Assembly: GCF_014216315.1 (NCBI RefSeq)
Contig: NZ_CP045702.1
Span: forward strand, 3,782,001-3,846,000
Direction: 5' to 3'
Origin: Streptomyces finlayi
Lineage (GTDB): Bacteria > Actinomycetota > Actinomycetes > Streptomycetales > Streptomycetaceae
Length of the DNA stretch: 64,000 bases
Numbering within the stretch: position 1 is the stretch's first letter; every line of letters starts with the position of its first letter. Both the position numbers and the translations under genes were made by a program. Positions 61,409-64,000 of the stretch are shown here, piece by piece. The notes under the pieces were generated by a model. It did no database searches, had not been told where the DNA came from, and saw only the letters and a list, made by a program, of their open reading frames with translations.

Positions 61409-62025
61409 GCAGCCTTAGAAGGATGTCGGGGGTCTCGGGTCCCGGTCCGGGCGCTGCCGAGCCCTCGCTGGATTCCGTGGGTGAGCCGGATGTACGGGAA
61501 CGGGTGGCGAAGCAGCCGGAGGTCTCCGGGGTCGACCTGGCACGGGTGGCCCTTCGTGCGGCCAAGGAGCAGGCACGTGCGCGTGGCGCTGCGGCGCAGC
61601 AGAAGAAGCAGGCCAGGCGCGGTGGTGGTCTGCGGTCGGGGGCGCGGTCGGACGGTCGTGATCCGTTGTCGCTGGGTTCGGCGATCAACCGGCTGATCAC
61701 CGAGCGCGGGTGGGAGACGCCCGCGGCGGTGGGTGGGGTGATGGGGCGGTGGCCGCAGATCGTGGGCGACGATCTGGCGAATCACTGTGTGCCCCTGCGG
61801 TACGACGAGGCTCCGGCCGAGCGTGTGCTGACCGTGCAGTGCGATTCGACGGCGTGGGCGACGCAGCTGCGGCTGCTGGCTCCGCAGCTGGTGGCCCGGT
61901 TGAACGCGGATCTCGGGCACGGCACGGTGCGTGTGATCAAGGTGCAGGGGCCGACGGGCCCGCAGCGTCGCTTCGGACCCCTGCGGGCGCCGGGAAGCAA
62001 GGGCCCCGGGGATACGTACGGCTGA
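61405..62025 (+). CDS. dciA: DciA (DUF721), probable replicative helicase loader
   Basis: A 206-residue protein coupled to recF. A disordered basic N-terminus of about 90 residues with QARARGAAAQQKKQARRGG precedes the DciA/DUF721 domain (about 92-180: PLSLGSAINRLITERGWETP, GRWPQIVGDDLANHCVPL, TVQCDSTAWATQLRLL). DciA is the ancestral DnaB loader in bacteria without DnaC or DnaI; none of those is seen here. The position between recF and gyrB is conserved in actinobacteria. Confidence 0.93.
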   Translation: MSSLRRMSGVSGPGPGAAEPSLDSVGEPDVRERVAKQPEVSGVDLARVALRAAKEQARARGAAAQQKKQARRGGGLRSGARSDGRDPLSLGSAINRLITERGWETPAAVGGVMGRWPQIVGDDLANHCVPLRYDEAPAERVLTVQCDSTAWATQLRLLAPQLVARLNADLGHGTVRVIKVQGPTGPQRRFGPLRAPGSKGPGDTYG

Positions 62026-62449
62026 GCTGGCGTTTCCCGCTCCGCAGCGAGTGTGCCCCGGCCTGTGCCGGGGCTTTTCGCTGAGTGGCGCCCGGCAGTT
62101 CTCCCCTCGGGGCGCTGCCCGCTGCTCCCGGGGTGCGGTGTTATGCACAGGTTCGCGGCCGACTGTGGATCTGCGGCGTCCCTCACCGTAGCGAGAGGTT
62201 GACAGGCCGAAGCGCTCAATGCCCGTGTGAGCCTCCTCAGCCCCCTTCCCGGATATGGGGAGTCGGCAGGCTCCGGTTCAGGGCGGCACATGGGGACTCA
62301 GGTACCGGCAAACCCCCATTCGTGTCGGCGCTACCGGTAGACTGGTGAGTAATCCCGTCCCTGTGCGGGATTCGTCGATACAAGCCGAACGACGCAGCCG
62401 CTCCCGCCTGTCCGGAGAACGGCCTGTGCTGTGCCAGAAAGGGCGCTTC
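62026..62449. promoter_or_regulatory. gyrB upstream region
   Basis: A 424-base gap with no supported gene. It contains TTATGCACA (62141-62149), a variant DnaA box, a TTGACA hexamer (62199-62204) without an obvious -10 partner, and TAGACT (62338-62343), a possible -10 element. These suggest the gyrB promoter lies here. Confidence 0.45.
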
Positions 62450-64000
62450 GTGGCCGATTCCGGCAACCCCAACCAGAACAACCCGTCCACAACCGGTGAG
62501 AACGGCGAGGTCACGTCCTCGTACGACGCCAGTGCGATCACGGTGCTCGAGGGCCTGGACGCGGTCCGCAAGCGGCCTGGCATGTACATCGGTTCCACCG
62601 GTGAGCGCGGTCTCCACCACCTCGTGCAGGAGGTTGTCGACAACTCGGTCGACGAGGCGATGGCCGGGCACGCGGACGCCATCGACGTCACGATCCTCGC
62701 CGACGGCGGGGTGCGCGTCATCGACAACGGCCGCGGCATCCCGGTCGGCATCGTGCCGTCCGAGGGCAAGCCGGCCGTCGAGGTCGTGCTCACCGTGCTG
62801 CACGCGGGCGGAAAGTTCGGAGGCGGCGGCTACGCCGTGTCCGGCGGTCTGCACGGCGTCGGTGTCTCCGTGGTCAACGCCCTGTCCACACGGGTGGCCG
62901 TGGAGATCAAGACGGACGGCTACCGCTGGACCCAGGACTACAAGCTCGGTGTCCCGACGGCCCCGCTGGCGCGTCACGAGGCCACCGACGAGACCGGTAC
63001 GACCGTCACCTTCTGGGCCGACGGGGACGTCTTCGAGACGACCGAGTACTCCTTCGAGACCCTTTCGCGCCGCTTCCAGGAGATGGCGTTCCTCAACAAG
63101 GGCCTCACTCTCAAGCTGACGGACGAGCGCGAGTCGGCGAAGGCGACGGTGGGCGCGGACAGCGTCGAGGCGGTCGACGTCCCCGAGGAGGAGACGACCC
63201 GGACGGTCACGTACCACTACGAGGACGGCATCGTCGACTTCGTGAAGTACCTGAACTCCCGCAAGGGCGACGTCATTCACCAGTCGGTGATCGACATCGA
63301 GGCCGAGGACAAGGAGCGACTCCTCTCGGCCGAGATCGCGATGCAGTGGAACACGCAGTACACGGAGGGGGTCTACTCCTTCGCCAACGCGATCCACACG
63401 CATGACGGGGGTACGCACGAGGAGGGCTTCCGTGCGGCGCTGACCTCTCTGGTCAACCGGTACGCGCGCGACAAGAAGCTGCTGCGCGAGAAGGACGACA
63501 ACCTCACGGGTGAGGACGTCCGCGAGGGTCTGACGGCGATCATCTCGGTGAAGCTGGGCGAGCCGCAGTTCGAGGGCCAGACGAAGACCAAGCTGGGCAA
63601 CACGGAGGCCAAGACCTTCGTGCAGAAGGTCGTCCACGAACAGCTGACGGACTGGTTCGACCGGAACCCGAACGAGGCCGCCGACATCATCCGTAAGGGC
63701 ATCGCCGCGTCGACCGCCCGCGTGGCGGCCCGCAAGGCCCGCGACCTGACCCGCCGCAAGGGGCTCCTGGAGAGCGCCTCGCTGCCGGGCAAGCTCAGCG
63801 ACTGTCAGTCGAACGACCCGACGAAGTGCGAGATCTTCATCGTCGAGGGTGACTCCGCCGGTGGTTCGGCGAAGTCCGGTCGTAACCCGATGTACCAGGC
63901 CATCCTGCCGATCCGAGGCAAGATCCTGAACGTCGAGAAGGCCCGGATCGACAAGATCCTGCAGAACACCGAGGTCCAGGCCCTCATCTCGGCCTTCGGA
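62450..64000 (+). CDS. gyrB: DNA gyrase subunit B, 5' part (runs off the window)
   Basis: 517 codons are present from GTG 62450 (an in-frame GTG eight codons upstream is possible; AAAGGGCG precedes 62450). The GHKL ATPase domain has the N-box EVVDNSVDEAMAG and the ATP-lid segment GGKFGGGGYAVSGGLHGVG. The transducer follows, then the TOPRIM start EIFIVEGDSAGGSAKSGR near residue 465. GyrB with GyrA introduces negative supercoils. The gene continues past position 64000; gyrA probably follows. Confidence 0.98.
   Translation, partial: MADSGNPNQNNPSTTGENGEVTSSYDASAITVLEGLDAVRKRPGMYIGSTGERGLHHLVQEVVDNSVDEAMAGHADAIDVTILADGGVRVIDNGRGIPVGIVPSEGKPAVEVVLTVLHAGGKFGGGGYAVSGGLHGVGVSVVNALSTRVAVEIKTDGYRWTQDYKLGVPTAPLARHEATDETGTTVTFWADGDVFETTEYSFETLSRRFQEMAFLNKGLTLKLTDERESAKATVGADSVEAVDVPEEETTRTVTYHYEDGIVDFVKYLNSRKGDVIHQSVIDIEAEDKERLLSAEIAMQWNTQYTEGVYSFANAIHTHDGGTHEEGFRAALTSLVNRYARDKKLLREKDDNLTGEDVREGLTAIISVKLGEPQFEGQTKTKLGNTEAKTFVQKVVHEQLTDWFDRNPNEAADIIRKGIAASTARVAARKARDLTRRKGLLESASLPGKLSDCQSNDPTKCEIFIVEGDSAGGSAKSGRNPMYQAILPIRGKILNVEKARIDKILQNTEVQALISAFG

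Noticed and set aside
1..64000. CRISPR array, insertion sequence, prophage or biosynthetic gene cluster
   Set aside because: No regularly spaced repeats, transposase, integrase, phage structural genes or synthase genes were found. The one holin-family protein is a chromosomal membrane protein without phage neighbours.

Overview
The window is about 70% G+C with strongly GC-biased third codon positions. It carries the replication-origin neighbourhood of a Streptomyces chromosome. The diagnostic features are the order rpmH-dnaA-oriC-dnaN-gnd-recF-dciA-gyrB, the sporulation pair ssgR/ssgA, many GTG and TTG starts, and nine copies of the palindrome TTTCACGTGAAA, the core of the Streptomyces ParB site parS. 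Gene order and protein sequences match what I remember of the S. coelicolor oriC region. No insertion sequence, prophage, CRISPR array, rRNA or complete tRNA gene was seen.

Layout. 1-12.6 kb: 5' part of hisC, a divergent LacI-type regulator, a PPP-like phosphoesterase, small membrane proteins, thiC with a TPP riboswitch, a YibE/F transporter-like protein, ssgA/ssgR, a cupin, a holin-like protein and a cystathionine gamma-lyase. 12.6-20.2 kb is the most accessory-looking part: a frameshifted LysR gene, a Nudix protein, a decayed flavin-reductase remnant, acetyltransferases, MarR and TetR regulators, a truncated winged-helix gene and a beta-lactamase-fold hydrolase, with two parS sites among them. 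20.4-25.7 kb: dnaB, a MATE exporter and the rpsF-ssb-rpsR-rplI operon; the dnaB upstream region holds a cluster of DnaA boxes. 25.9-38.3 kb: cell-wall genes (femX, an alanine-racemase-like protein, a glycosyltransferase, a class A penicillin-binding protein), a PadR regulator beside inositol-phosphate synthase, an MFS exporter and cca. 38.4-48 kb: a DUF6049 protein, murJ, a pseudokinase, sigM with its anti-sigma factor, and trxB-trxA behind a SigR-type promoter. 48-55 kb, minus strand: parA-parB, rsmG, khpB(jag), yidC, yidD, rnpA, rpmH. 55-64 kb, plus strand: dnaA, oriC with about 18 DnaA boxes, dnaN, gnd, recF, dciA, and the 5' part of gyrB.

The parts work together as a replication, segregation and envelope core. 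DnaA opens oriC, DciA (DUF721) is the likely DnaB loader, DnaN is the sliding clamp, and GyrB relieves supercoiling. ParA and ParB act on the parS sites, all nine of which lie on the side of oriC visible here for tens of kilobases. MurJ, FemX and the penicillin-binding protein build peptidoglycan, and SsgA links this to sporulation septation.

The most interesting signals are non-coding. Several parS sites sit inside much longer perfect or near-perfect palindromes at the ends of genes, others lie inside coding sequence, and DnaA boxes occur upstream of dnaB and beside parA. A tract of broken genes at 12.7-17.3 kb suggests recent local decay.
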